Shown here: piece after piece, positions 10,601-19,289 of the stretch
How the letters are laid out: every line of letters starts with the position of its first letter
Position numbering within the stretch: position 1 is the first letter of the stretch
Source: Pomphorhynchus laevis
Lineage: Eukaryota > Acanthocephala > Palaeacanthocephala > Echinorhynchida > Pomphorhynchidae
Assembly: GCA_012934845.2 (NCBI GenBank)
Contig: WNNJ02001446.1
Span: 1-64,000 of the forward strand
Reading direction: 5' to 3'
DNA: 64,000 nucleotides
Notes under the pieces: model-generated
What the model was told of the DNA's origin: nothing
Seen by the model: only the letters and a program-made list of their open reading frames with translations
Database searches by the model: none
Program-made: the position numbers and the translations under genes

Positions 10601-13600
10601 TTCCATAAAAAATATTCAATTTAAATGGCGATAATCACATATCTTTGATAGCTCCTAATTAACCACATCCGCAAACGATCACATGCCAATCTCTATGCAG
10701 TAGCAATGTCTCCGCCGATTTGTCAACAAATAATATCAACTCTATCAATCATTTCAGGAAAATCATGTGGAAACGAAGGTATATTTTTATCTATTCTGAC
10801 CACATTATATCTATTCTAATAACAATTTATGATATTACATTGTTTAAACCTCATTTATCCCTTTACACGTTAACACCCACTCTCGGCACCTTAAACTCTA
10901 TTTACTATATATTTCACTTGCGTTTTTTTCATTTACTACGCTCTATTTACTGAGTTTTCCATTTACCTTACCCATTTTATCACTATCTATCCATAAACTC
11001 GTTGTTTTTAAAATATGTTATATAATTTGTTATAAAATATGTTATATATTTTAAGTAGTAAGTTGGGATTTATGTAGTTTTGTGAAGGATTAAAAGGGAG
11101 TAAAATATAGATGAAAGTGTTAAAGGCAGTTTTAAAGATATACAGTTATTAATATGCTTTAATTCACGATTAAAATGCTTGCAGACTTAATGAACATTTG
11201 AACAAAACAAAATTTACATTCACGTTTCGCGTGCTTCATGAAACGTCAATTTTGTAAAAATTGACGTTTTAAATTGACCAGTATAAAAAACGTGTTACAG
11301 TATTAAATCGTATATCAAATAGATCCATATATATTTACAGAGCAGATCATTTTAATCTGTGAAATTTAAGGATGTTATACTGTTCTATGCTTCAATCCTA
11401 AAATTAAACAAACAAAATTTGTGTTTAATGCTGCGAACATTTAATAACTAATATTTAATTAATACTTTAAAAAATTAATTAAATATAAATATTTTAATAT
11501 ATAAATATTAATTAAAATTTAAAAATATTTAAACTGATAAAAATATACATTTTTACTTTGACTTATCCCTTTAAATTATATCGCTAATTAATACAAAATG
11601 ATTAGATATTATACATTACTCTATGTAATCACCTCTTCATTCAAACAAATTTAAATCTGCAAAATGTAAGGATGTTATGATTGAAGCTCTATGCTTCAAT
11701 CCTAAGAATGTGTCGGCATACACATGTTTAGGATTGAAGCATAGACCAGTATGTAAATCCTTACATCTCACATATCCATATTTATATAAAGATAAATTAT
11801 TACTGAAAAAGTTGACTTCTGTCAACCAATCAGTCAAGTTGACTTCTGAAGAAGTCAACTTGACTGATTAATATGAATATAATTCAAGTAAAAGCTGGCA
11901 CTAAGCAAATCAACTAATGAAATAAATATTAATTGAATATAAATATTAATTGAAAATATCTTATATAATTGTTATAAAATATGAGTTGTAAATTGGGATT
12001 TATGTAGTTTTGTGAAGTATTAAAATGGAGTAAAATAATGATGGAAGTGTTAAAGGCAGTTTTAAAGATATAAAGTTAATTAATATGCTTTAATTCACGA
12101 TTTAAATGTTTGCAAACTTAATGAACATTTGGTTTTTATTAAGATTAATCTTTTTCATCAAATTATTCAAGATCTGAAAAAAATTAATTTATTTTTAAAA
12201 ATTAATGATTTAATTAATTAATTAAATTAATTAATTATGATTATTATTCTCAAAATGGAAGTAAAAAATTATTAAAAAACATTCGTAGAAAAGCACTAGA
12301 ACCAAAGATATTCGGAGATTGTTAAATAAATATACCTCCTGATATCGAGTTTGCGTAAATTTCAATTTAATATACTTTCTTACAATAAAATTTAATATAA
12401 CAATAGAAGAGTTTATATTTATTACAGCGACCAAAAACTTTGCAAAGATATATAAGTATCTCTTAGTATTTCTAAGTCCGTAACAGTTTATGTTTAAACT
12501 TTTTCTAATACTTAAACAAGTTTATTCTGTCTAATATTTTTACAGTGAATGCTCGCTCTAAAATACTGTGAAACACTATAAATTGTTATCAGAAAGCTTT
12601 GAAGTGACAAACCGTAAGGTCCATTATTAGAAATAGGCTAACCTGATTACTGGATATCGCAGAGTGTATGTTCGTAGCTTGTCGTAGTTTAATGACGAAT
12701 TTTCTAGAGCATCAGTCCTTAGCCCCTAGGTCGCGACACAGTATCATCCGTTGATCAAATGGTACTGGTCCGTCGAAGAGACTAATTAAAATTCAAAAAA
12801 TTGAGCATGCCCAATAAAAAAATTATTTTATTTAAAACTCATTCCCGAAATGTTATTAACGACACAATAGTCATTTTTACTAGTATTGTTTTAGTAGTAC
12901 AGTACTCCTACAAATAAAATTTCACCTGAGAGTGGAAATTCCAACTTAATATACAAATAAATGCACGAGGATGTGCTTTATTTACGAACTTTGAGAACAA
13001 ACATCACAAGAGCACAACTCTTCAAGTCACTAGATAGTTAAATATCATGAAATCTAAAATGATCTTTGTCCCAGCATATGTACAGCGGATCTGCGGCTTT
13101 GAACTGACGATTGTCTGCTTGGATTAAGCAGAATGCACCTGATAGTAAATATATGTATTGTATCATTCACAAATGTTCACAATACAGTACATTGGTTCCC
13201 AGCAGTACATTTTGGTGACTAGGTATGCGTCGCAAAACTGGTTTATCTGAGCGACATATTCAGCATGCTCAATGAACTCAATGTTTTTCTTCAGTGCATA
13301 GTGGCAATTGTTTTTAAGTTGGCATGCAAAGTAGCTGCATTTAAAGCCGAACTGGGGTTGTTGGAACGGCGCGTGAACATATGCATTTTTAGAATTGGGA
13401 TGATTTTTAGGTGATACTGTACCTAAACATTCACTCGCTATTGATGCACGATCATCTGTTGTTGCTTTTAAGAGTTAGAGATTTTTCACAACCTACAACA
13501 GATTCATGAAATGGTAAGGAATAGATCCGAAACCCATTTGTAAACAAGCCGTATCCACTCCTTATCGACTTCCGTTCCTGAATGTCTTTTCTTTCATCTA

Positions 13601-16402
13601 TTCTTTTCCCTAAAATTGATTAATGCCTCAGCCTTTTCGCCAATTCTCCAAAATTCATCATCCTACCACTACAACGCATCATTAACTCCGCCGTTCGAGT
13701 GCTCCTACGTCTCTGTCGCTTTGACCACACATCCACATATCTTGCTCAACTCTCCTGGCTTACCATCCACATCCGCATACAACTCCACCTTATTTTCGTA
13801 AATTTTCGTCTCATCCCTGTCGCCTCCCCATCGTACATCCACCTCCCTTTCTTAGACAACATTCGTCTCACCTCTCTCTATCACTGCGTTCCCGTCATTC
13901 CCACTTACTCTACGTTCCCAATTACTCTAACAACTACGGTCTCCGATCCTTCCTCGTCGTCATCCCACTCGCCTGGAATAAGCTCCCACTCGAAGTCCGC
14001 CGCGCTCCCTCCTTTATTACATTCAAATGCCGCCTCCGTATCCACCTCTTCGAAACATGATTTAGAATTTTGTTGTTGTTGTGGTCATGTAAGCTTGCGA
14101 CGGCACGCATTTGCCACGTGAAAATAAACTTAAAAAACAGTCGAATCTAGCTTGCGAAAGAAGAATATCAACTGCTGGATGTTGCAAATGGCAGCAATCT
14201 TAAAACTATGTTCGAGACAAAAACTCTTCCTGTGCTCTGGATTAAAGTTATGGCGAAATACGCTGAGATCCACTACAACACTTAAATCCCTATTATTTCC
14301 GACATCTTATACGTGTGAAGCAGTCTTTTCGGCAATGGCAATGACAGGACCCAAAATAACGGAATAAACTTTGCATAGATAACAAACTTCGAGCGCCATT
14401 ATCTCCTATTACCGCTAGATCTAGGATCTCATTGATTTAGCAATCAAAATGTTAAATTTCTTTACACGCATTTTTGGTATATTTTATTTTGAATTCATGT
14501 TCACGATTCAATTAAAATTTTTAATTTAAAATAATCTAAACTTTTTCCTTTAAATTTTTCCCACTCATCATCAGGCACGGTAAAATTATCAAACATTGAC
14601 TGGTCCGCGGCGAAAATAAGGTTGGGGACCACTGTTCTAGATAATAACACTCGGGTTAGTCGTCAAAGATGTTGACGTGATGATGGGAACATTTACAAAA
14701 AGCTTTTCGTTCTGTGGTGGTTACATAGCTGGCTCAAAGGTATTTCTATAAAAATATTCCATTTAAATGGCGATAATCACATATCTTTGATAGCTCCTAA
14801 TTAACCACATCCGCAAACGATCACATGCCAATCTCTATGCAGTAGCAATGTCTCCGCCAATTTGTCAGCTGCATGGCTATAGTCTTGTATGTTATAATAA
14901 TAATGTAGTGATTTATTAAAGCCACACTGCCTTTCGGCTTGGGCATATAAAAAAGATTATAAGATAACAATATAAAGTCAGAACAGTTGTCTTTCTTCTT
15001 ATTTCTTGAGCTGCTTAAAATTTCATTGATTGGCTCAAATTGATTGTACGTGACACAGGTACGCATCGTCAGACGAAATAAGTCTATAAGCCTACCCCCA
15101 CTTCAGCGTATCTATTGTTTTTAATTTTATTAATAATAAAATTATTAAAAATTATAAATAATAAAATTATTAATAAAATTATTAATAATAAAATCCCCAG
15201 TTATAAATTTTTTTCAAAACCAAATGATGTGAATTTTACGAATGCTTACTAATAGCAGATCGTCGACAACACGTCAGGTACAGTTCGATATCTGGCATGT
15301 GTACCAACTATTTGATTGAATCATATTCTTTTAGAAAATTAGAGTAGTATATAATTTCACTATCCGGTGATTCATTCAAACTTAGGAAAATGTTTATACA
15401 AGGCTCTAGAAGGGGCTATAAATAGCTATAATGCATATCTTGTAGGTAATGCAACATGTCCCAACCAAAACATTCTTAATACGTGATAAAAATATTCGAT
15501 ATCGCAAAATACTATCGATATCTGCAATTAATAATAAATTTAATAGTTGAAATTTCTGTGCGAAATGATGATTTTAACTATTGATATTATTAACAGATAA
15601 AATTATAATATTAAGTGTTGAATATTCTTTTCTTATTACTTGAATAAGTATCATTTATTCACAGAATGATAGCAAAATGAGTAAATTAGATAGCAAATTA
15701 ATAGGTCCGTACAAGTTAATGTCATGATGATTAAATCGAAAGCATTTCTTAATACGGATGAATCCATTATTTCTCTAGTCATACCGGTAAAGCATATAAT
15801 TATCAGCAAGTTTAAAGCAGTTCTATATGCTAATATTGGTAGAAAGCCTAGCGCAAAAATATTCATTTGATTATTTTAGATATAAATACATTTTTGAACA
15901 TTAAAATTTATAATTAATTGCAAAGTTTTTCATCATAAATCACAAAAGTTGGAATATTATGAATATTTTTAATATATTTAGGGCTATGCAGAATAAATGC
16001 ATTAGCATCAAATACACGATATATGTTTGATAGACTTGCGAAATCCGGCTTTATTTTATACGGCGATGGTTGTTCTCCTATTATTCCAGTTCTTGTATAT
16101 ATGCCGGCAAAACTTGCGTAATTAAAAATTCTTTTATATTTGTCTAATAAACCGATTCTAGGTTCTTGTCAGAGGAATTGTTTAAGCGAGGAGTAGCTGT
16201 AGTAGGCGTTGGGTTTCCAGCTACATCATTGCTTGAATGTCGAATTCGTTTATGCCTGTCAGCCAGTCTCACAGAAGAAATGATGGATACAGTAAATAAC
16301 GGCAATCTTAATGACTAAATTCATATTGAATTTTAGGTTATCGATACACTTATTGACGTTGGAAAACGGTGTGGTATACTCTATCGTCAAAGTCTTAAGT
16401 AG
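1688..16402 (+). CDS. SPTLC2: serine palmitoyltransferase catalytic subunit (SPTLC2-like), 5' incomplete
   Basis: This PLP enzyme joins serine and palmitoyl-CoA in the first step of sphingolipid synthesis at the ER. Exons are 1688-1845, 9421-9566, 9616-9740, 9791-9884, 9958-10063, 10377-10596, 10652-10778, 15982-16117, 16162-16291 and 16337-16402 (stop TAG). All junctions are GT...AG and all phases agree, giving 435 residues. Landmarks are [52 protein letters not shown], the PLP-lysine motif GTFTKSF (which marks the catalytic subunit and not SPTLC1), [13 protein letters not shown], and VVGVGFPAT...CLSAS. The N-terminal membrane part is missing, upstream. Introns 1846-9420 and 10779-15981 are swollen by transposons; the others are 44-313 bp. 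I see no break in the reading frame, so the gene is probably functional. Confidence 0.94.
1846..4325. other. SPT large intron, left part
   Basis: This is the first 2.5 kb of the 7.6-kb intron that starts at the donor GTAAGT (1846). It holds AT-rich sequence with no convincing coding potential and a short direct repeat at 2448-2776. A 19-base unit (AGAGCTGTAGTATAGACAA) is doubled near 2811-2848. Confidence 0.5.
2448..2776. repeat. split direct repeat
   Basis: Two related blocks occur. One runs from about 2452 to 2530 and the other from about 2645 to 2776. They share TTTTTACAATTGACA, AGGGAT, and a later AAAGCACAATC(A/G)CAAAGCAC block. The second copy has about 50 extra bases between these parts. 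Origin unknown. Confidence 0.6.
4833..5600 (+). pseudogene. PLE reverse transcriptase, N-terminal half
   Basis: The 255-codon open frame contains the PLE segment [16 protein letters not shown], the [16 protein letters not shown] block typical of Penelope-type RTs, and motif A as [11 protein letters not shown], with the catalytic Asp kept. It ends at a stop (5598-5600) just before the region of the second palm motif. The product would be a retroelement RT acting by target-primed synthesis. It is taken as dead because the next segment has lost the second catalytic Asp pair. Confidence 0.8.
5713..6205 (+). pseudogene. PLE reverse transcriptase, C-terminal half with lost active site
   Basis: The frame at 5713-5934 begins [11 protein letters not shown] where the neighbouring copy has YIDDICVF, so the second Asp of the palm motif is replaced by Ile. 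A frameshift near 5930 moves the rest into the frame read at 5894-6205. That segment ([17 protein letters not shown], then the [11 protein letters not shown] tail) is almost identical to 6900-7100. It must once have been the same protein. Confidence 0.8.
6566..7153 (+). pseudogene. PLE reverse transcriptase fragment with intact YIDD
   Basis: This 195-codon frame carries [11 protein letters not shown] (the PLE motif B' region) and [10 protein letters not shown] with both catalytic Asp residues. The thumb region follows. It lacks the N-terminal half (motif A), so it cannot encode a working enzyme alone. The C-terminus ([10 protein letters not shown], stop at 7151-7153) carries no GIY-YIG domain. 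Confidence 0.8.
7221..7277 (+). other. pseudoknot in the PLE 3' region
   Basis: Two perfect helices interleave. GGCCCC (7221-7226) pairs with GGGGCC (7252-7257), and CTGCTATG (7228-7235) pairs with CATAGCAG (7270-7277). This is an H-type pseudoknot with one base between the two 5' strands. The same arrangement is intact in the minus-strand copy at about 52962-53018. A hairpin ATACAT...ATGTAT lies just upstream (7200-7218). Role unknown; binding of the RT or RNA processing are possibilities. Confidence 0.6.
7505..7722 (+). repeat. PLE 3' end, 5'-truncated copy
   Basis: Starting near the ATTGACTTTTATTTTAAAT block and ending AACATACGTTTACTCAG then TTAGCTGATCTGATTTG, this is a further partial 3' end placed directly after copy 2. 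Confidence 0.7.
7723..8435. other. intron sequence, nothing recognised
   Basis: About 0.7 kb of moderately AT-rich sequence inside the large SPT intron. No open frame or repeat of note was seen. Confidence 0.4.
8436..8655 (-). repeat. PLE 3' end, minus strand
   Basis: On the plus strand it reads AATCAGCAAACTGAGTCTAC at 8440-8460, an AT-rich middle, then a decayed version of the pseudoknot block (GGTTTCGGTCCC...ACCCAACATAG). The two pseudoknot helices are no longer formed. Confidence 0.7.
8655..8717. repeat. 20-base tandem repeat, three copies
   Basis: The unit ATTAAGTCATTAATTAAAGT is repeated about three times immediately beside the PLE 3' end. Confidence 0.8.
8870..8970 (-). repeat. PLE 3' region fragment, minus strand
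   Basis: It contains AATAACAGACGTT, then GGTCATCAGGAGGAATTGC and TATGCTATCAGG as in the other PLE 3' ends. It lacks the terminal CTGAGTCTACG block. Confidence 0.65.
8971..9420. other. SPT intron end with short repeats
   Basis: A block around CACGA(G/A)CTAT(G/T)GACTTAAA occurs twice (about 8964-9020). A hairpin pairs ATTTTATGCGAATG (about 9231-9244) with CATTTGCATAAAAT (about 9259-9272). The stretch ends in the acceptor TTTCAG at 9415-9420. Confidence 0.5.
11663..11766. repeat. nested inverted repeats
   Basis: The outer pair is ATGTAAGGAT (about 11664-11673) with ATCCTTACAT (about 11757-11766). The inner pair is CTATGCTTCAATCCTAA (about 11689-11705) with TTAGGATTGAAGCATAG (about 11728-11744). 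Transcribed, it would form one long hairpin. Part of the same sequence recurs at about 11355-11403. Confidence 0.75.
11828..11869. repeat. perfect 19-bp hairpin
   Basis: AATCAGTCAAGTTGACTTC (11828-11846) is followed by TGAA and then its exact reverse complement (11851-11869). It lies about 60 bp after the nested inverted repeats in the same intron. Confidence 0.85.
13500..14130 (+). mobile_element. L2-like LINE 3' fragment inside the hAT
   Basis: It is a 5'-truncated copy of LINE family B. Pieces in shifting frames match its C-terminal region: [19 protein letters not shown]-like sequence near 13690, then a [13 protein letters not shown]-like block near 13980-14015. The 3' tail GTGGTCATGTAAG and GCACGCATTTGCCACGT ends near 14122. 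It is the same subfamily as the copies at 29936-32837 and 35890-36480. Confidence 0.78.
14140..14400 (+). pseudogene. hAT transposase C-terminal fragment
   Basis: The frame around 14281-14330 reads [19 protein letters not shown], matching the LLPFPTTYLCExxFS signature near the dimerisation region of ZBED/hAT transposases. It has stops and frameshifts and resumes after the LINE tail, which shows the LINE went into a pre-existing hAT copy. Confidence 0.75.
14662..14867 (+). pseudogene. duplicated fragment of two SPT exons and their intron
   Basis: This is a near-exact copy of 10519-10725. It covers the end of exon 6 (with the PLP-lysine motif GTFTKSF), the whole 55-bp intron and most of exon 7, in the same orientation and 4.1 kb downstream inside the next SPT intron. 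Only a few differences are visible: CCT to TCT, a C/T after the donor, one shorter A-run, one A/C, and GATTT to AATTT. The splice donor and acceptor of the internal intron are kept. It starts 20 bp after the hAT target duplication. The copy has no exon start and no exon end, so it is unlikely to be spliced in. Confidence 0.9.
14868..15981. other. SPT large intron, right part
   Basis: AT-rich sequence with short AATAAAATTATT repeats near 15120-15200 and no coding signal. It ends at the acceptor before 15982. Confidence 0.45.
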
Positions 16403-17514
16403 CTGATATTAGAAATAGGAAGCCTTGTTGAGTATAATTATAATGCAGATTCAGTCAATTCTTATTTTTGATAATGCAATTTGACAGATGCGTTTACCAT
16501 ATACACTGATAAATGTTTTGTGGTTGGTTATTTGTCGACACAGCTATCCTATCGATTAATTTATAATTTAATATTTTATTGTATTTAAATATTTTGTTTG
16601 AGATAATGATGTACCAGCAAAATCCAAGCTGTTTACTGATTTTCAAATAATACAATTACTGATCAGTTTGATTTCAATTCACCATTATTTTGTAATTTAT
16701 CATTTTGTAAATCCCAATGTCATTCAGTTCTCGTCAAAGATTTCAAAATTAATATTATATTTTTATAATATTATATCAAATATATAATATATAACATTAT
16801 ATAATATAATATAATATATTTTATTTTTCATCTCAAAGCACTAACGGTGTTTAGATGCAGTTAAAACCCTTTTAAAATTATATGATTTGACATACAAAAG
16901 CAATACTTTTAGTTTATTATTTCAATATTGTTAGTCAATTATTTCAGTAATCGTTTCTTAGTCAGCTTTTAAATATTTTCAATGAGTGAGCTGTGAACTT
17001 CGATTAAATTATAAATTGGAAAATGAGGTGTGTATTAATGAAATAAATATTTCGTCAATACTTCTGAGGTATCAGTAATACGTTGCACTTTATGACTTTC
17101 TTAATTTCCGTTTTTCATTAAGATACATTTTCAAATGCAACCTGAACGTTACCGCAATTATCGATTTTTATATGCTATTTTATTACAAACTTGTAATGAA
17201 AATTATTGTTTGCCCAAACACTGCAATTTACGTAAAAAGTAATTTGATCAAACACATCGAAATGTCATGCAAATTGCAATTAAAATTGCAGCAATTTTAA
17301 ATTTCGTAATGTTGTAGCACCTCTAAAATTTTCCACAAATTAAACATTTTTATGAATAACTAAATATTAACGATTGAAAAATTAATGTCGAATTCAAACG
17401 TTTGCCCCGAACGAAAAACAACTTTGCAAATTATAGCTAAATTAAAAACGTTGTAAAATCCTGGTAATTTCTCAAAGCAAAAAGAAATTGCGTTCTGTAA
17501 AGGTTATTCTAGGT
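16403..17514. other. intergenic sequence between SPT and DGAT1-like genes
   Basis: This 1.1-kb stretch holds the 3' untranslated end of SPT and the 5' region of the next gene. I see no other gene. TTCTAG immediately precedes the chosen ATG at 17515, so an upstream non-coding or coding exon joined there cannot be excluded. Confidence 0.45.
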
Positions 17515-18699
17515 ATGTATCAATCCTCGAGGACAATCGATTACTGTTTAGCGGACACTGCTAACTCACGAAAATTTAAAACAGACTGTATAAAATACTG
17601 TGTTCTATGTTTGCTTCTTTGCAGAACTGTGGGTTCTGGTTTGGTCGGAGATTTGGAATTATCAAACTTTAAGCTAAATACAAACTTATTCACAGTTAAT
17701 TTTGTCTTGAAAATGTGCTTGATTTATATGGCGTGCGGATTATTATCGATAACAGAAAAAGAAATTACTAGGATATACAAATACGATGGACTCGATGCTA
17801 ACTGTTTTAACACGGTAGATTTATCATCATACGCATTCTTTTGTATTTTTATATTTTCTCGTCTAATGGAGAACATAAATTCGGCAAATGTTTTCGCCTC
17901 AGCCACAACTATCACTCTCAATATGATTCTATCCTTAAAGCTATTATGCTTCACACACTACCAACATCAGTTACGTAGGACAGTAGGAGATTATACGATT
18001 CTCATTGAATCAAACACGAAATCAATGTTCAGAAATCTATGCGAAGCGAGAATTCTCTACAAGCAAAGACCAAGTAGACCTACAAGATGGATTGTGCTGA
18101 CAAAAAGCATTGTGATCATTTGTTTGTCGTTGTCAGTCATAAAAGTATGTACGGAGCATTGGACACTGAATGTAATTAGAAGGCATTACTTCCAGACCTT
18201 ACTACCATCTTCCTTTAAATACATGGCAAGTGTATTGGACAACTGCACGCCTAGTATATACTTTGCAGCTGCTACGTTTTTTATACTATTCGAGGGGATT
18301 TGCGTTTTCCTTGGAGAAATAAGTGGAACTTTGGATTGCCAATACTATAAGGACTGGTACAACGCACAATGTGTGAGAGAATACTGGAATCGTTGGAATT
18401 TACCCGTACATAATTTTATGCTCAAAACCATATATTTTCCTTGCCTAAAGCAAACTGGCTCACCAATGATTTCCAGTAATTTAGTGTTTCTAATATCTGC
18501 CATACTACATGACTACGTTTTTATCTTCATATTCGGTTGGAAATCATCGCTATTTTTCATTATATTTCTTCTACAAGGCATCTCATTTGGTCCCACTCAA
18601 TGGTTGAAAAATCACTCCGAATTTTATAGTCATTTGGTAATGCAAAATATTATGCTCAATTCAGTATCTGCACTAATCATTGCCTATTTGTCGTTCTGA
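17515..18699 (+). CDS. DGAT1-like membrane-bound O-acyltransferase
   Basis: The protein (394 residues from the first ATG) is a multi-pass MBOAT enzyme of the ER, predicted to transfer acyl groups from acyl-CoA to diacylglycerol or a related acceptor. Evidence is the block YYKDWYNAQ (family FYxDWWN), WNLPVHNF (DGAT1-type WNIPVH, where sterol acyltransferases usually differ), and SAILHDY with the presumed catalytic His (family SAFFHEY). Long hydrophobic segments occur throughout. Animal DGAT1 is about 490 residues, so the N-terminus is short; either the regulatory N-terminus is missing or an upstream exon exists. The whole reading frame is a single exon, unlike the SPT gene next door. A sterol acyltransferase identity is possible but less likely. 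Confidence 0.82.
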   Translation: MYQSSRTIDYCLADTANSRKFKTDCIKYCVLCLLLCRTVGSGLVGDLELSNFKLNTNLFTVNFVLKMCLIYMACGLLSITEKEITRIYKYDGLDANCFNTVDLSSYAFFCIFIFSRLMENINSANVFASATTITLNMILSLKLLCFTHYQHQLRRTVGDYTILIESNTKSMFRNLCEARILYKQRPSRPTRWIVLTKSIVIICLSLSVIKVCTEHWTLNVIRRHYFQTLLPSSFKYMASVLDNCTPSIYFAAATFFILFEGICVFLGEISGTLDCQYYKDWYNAQCVREYWNRWNLPVHNFMLKTIYFPCLKQTGSPMISSNLVFLISAILHDYVFIFIFGWKSSLFFIIFLLQGISFGPTQWLKNHSEFYSHLVMQNIMLNSVSALIIAYLSF

Positions 18700-19289
18700 A
18701 GGGCAAAACACGTTAACTAAGCAAATTTGCCGATTGGAACATTTTTTATCCACTTGCGTTAAAATTATTTTAAATTTAAAGGATTATTGTTATTATAGAT
18801 TGATACAATTATAGATAGATTGATACTACCGGAAGTCAATTATATTATAGATTGATACTACCGGAAGTCAAAATTCCATATAAGATAGAGCAAATGATCT
18901 TAGGAGGTTTAGCATAACATTAAAAAACCAAAAAGAAAACATAAAATCAAGTTAAAAGTGTATCTCTAATCATAATTTTGTAGTGCAAAGTAACCGGCTG
19001 CAGACTATCTACCGGAAGTCAAAGTTCCATATTGACCTAAAATTTGAAATTTATTTCAAATATAAACTCAACGATTTTATTGATATTAATCAAATTTAAA
19101 TATCTGGGTTTGAAAACAATTACAACAATTAAGCTTTTGCTATTTAAATAGCTGTACATGATAAAAATCACATATTTAATTAAAATTATATTTAACTTTA
19201 AGCAACATATATTCTATAAAAAATATTAAATGACACTAGATAACAGTCAAGGTTAGTTTGCTTTGAATTAGAAGAAAAAATATTATAGA
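18700..19289. other. DGAT1-like downstream region with short tandem repeat
   Basis: A 28-base unit (ATTATAGATTGATACTACC then GGAAGTCAA) is repeated at 18790-18870, and its ACCGGAAGTCAAA(A/G)TTCCATAT end recurs near 19010-19034. Nothing else was seen. Confidence 0.6.

Larger units (their letters stand above)
10779..12709. other. SPT large intron, left part, repeat-bearing
   Basis: This is the start of the 5.2-kb intron (donor GTATAT). Two copies of a roughly 170-bp repeat (about 11030-11205 and 11960-12135) share GGGATTTATGTAGTTTTGTG, TTAAAGGCAGTTTTAAAGAT and ATATGCTTTAATTCACGAT. A cluster of inverted repeats lies between them. No coding sequence was recognised. Confidence 0.6.
12710..14634 (+). 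mobile_element. hAT DNA transposon, decayed, with LINE insertion
   Basis: The right end reads GGTTGGGGACCACTG (14620-14634), the terminal repeat of Charlie/ZBED-type hAT elements. It is followed by TTCTAGAT (14635-14642). The left end is degraded but is preceded by TTCTAGAG (12702-12709), a one-mismatch match to that 8-bp flank, as expected for a hAT target duplication. An ACTGGTCCG subterminal block occurs near both ends. Transposase fragments are readable on the plus strand at about 13080-13230, about 13310-13390 ([12 protein letters not shown], a typical FKxKLxLxxRxV hAT block) and 14200-14330. A LINE tail interrupts it. Confidence 0.75.

Noticed and set aside
10378-10608. Short stand-alone PLP protein
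   Set aside because: It is exon 6 of the SPT gene, running past the donor at 10597.
14152-14367. Independent small protein with [14 protein letters not shown]
   Set aside because: It is the decayed C-terminus of the hAT transposase, not a host gene.
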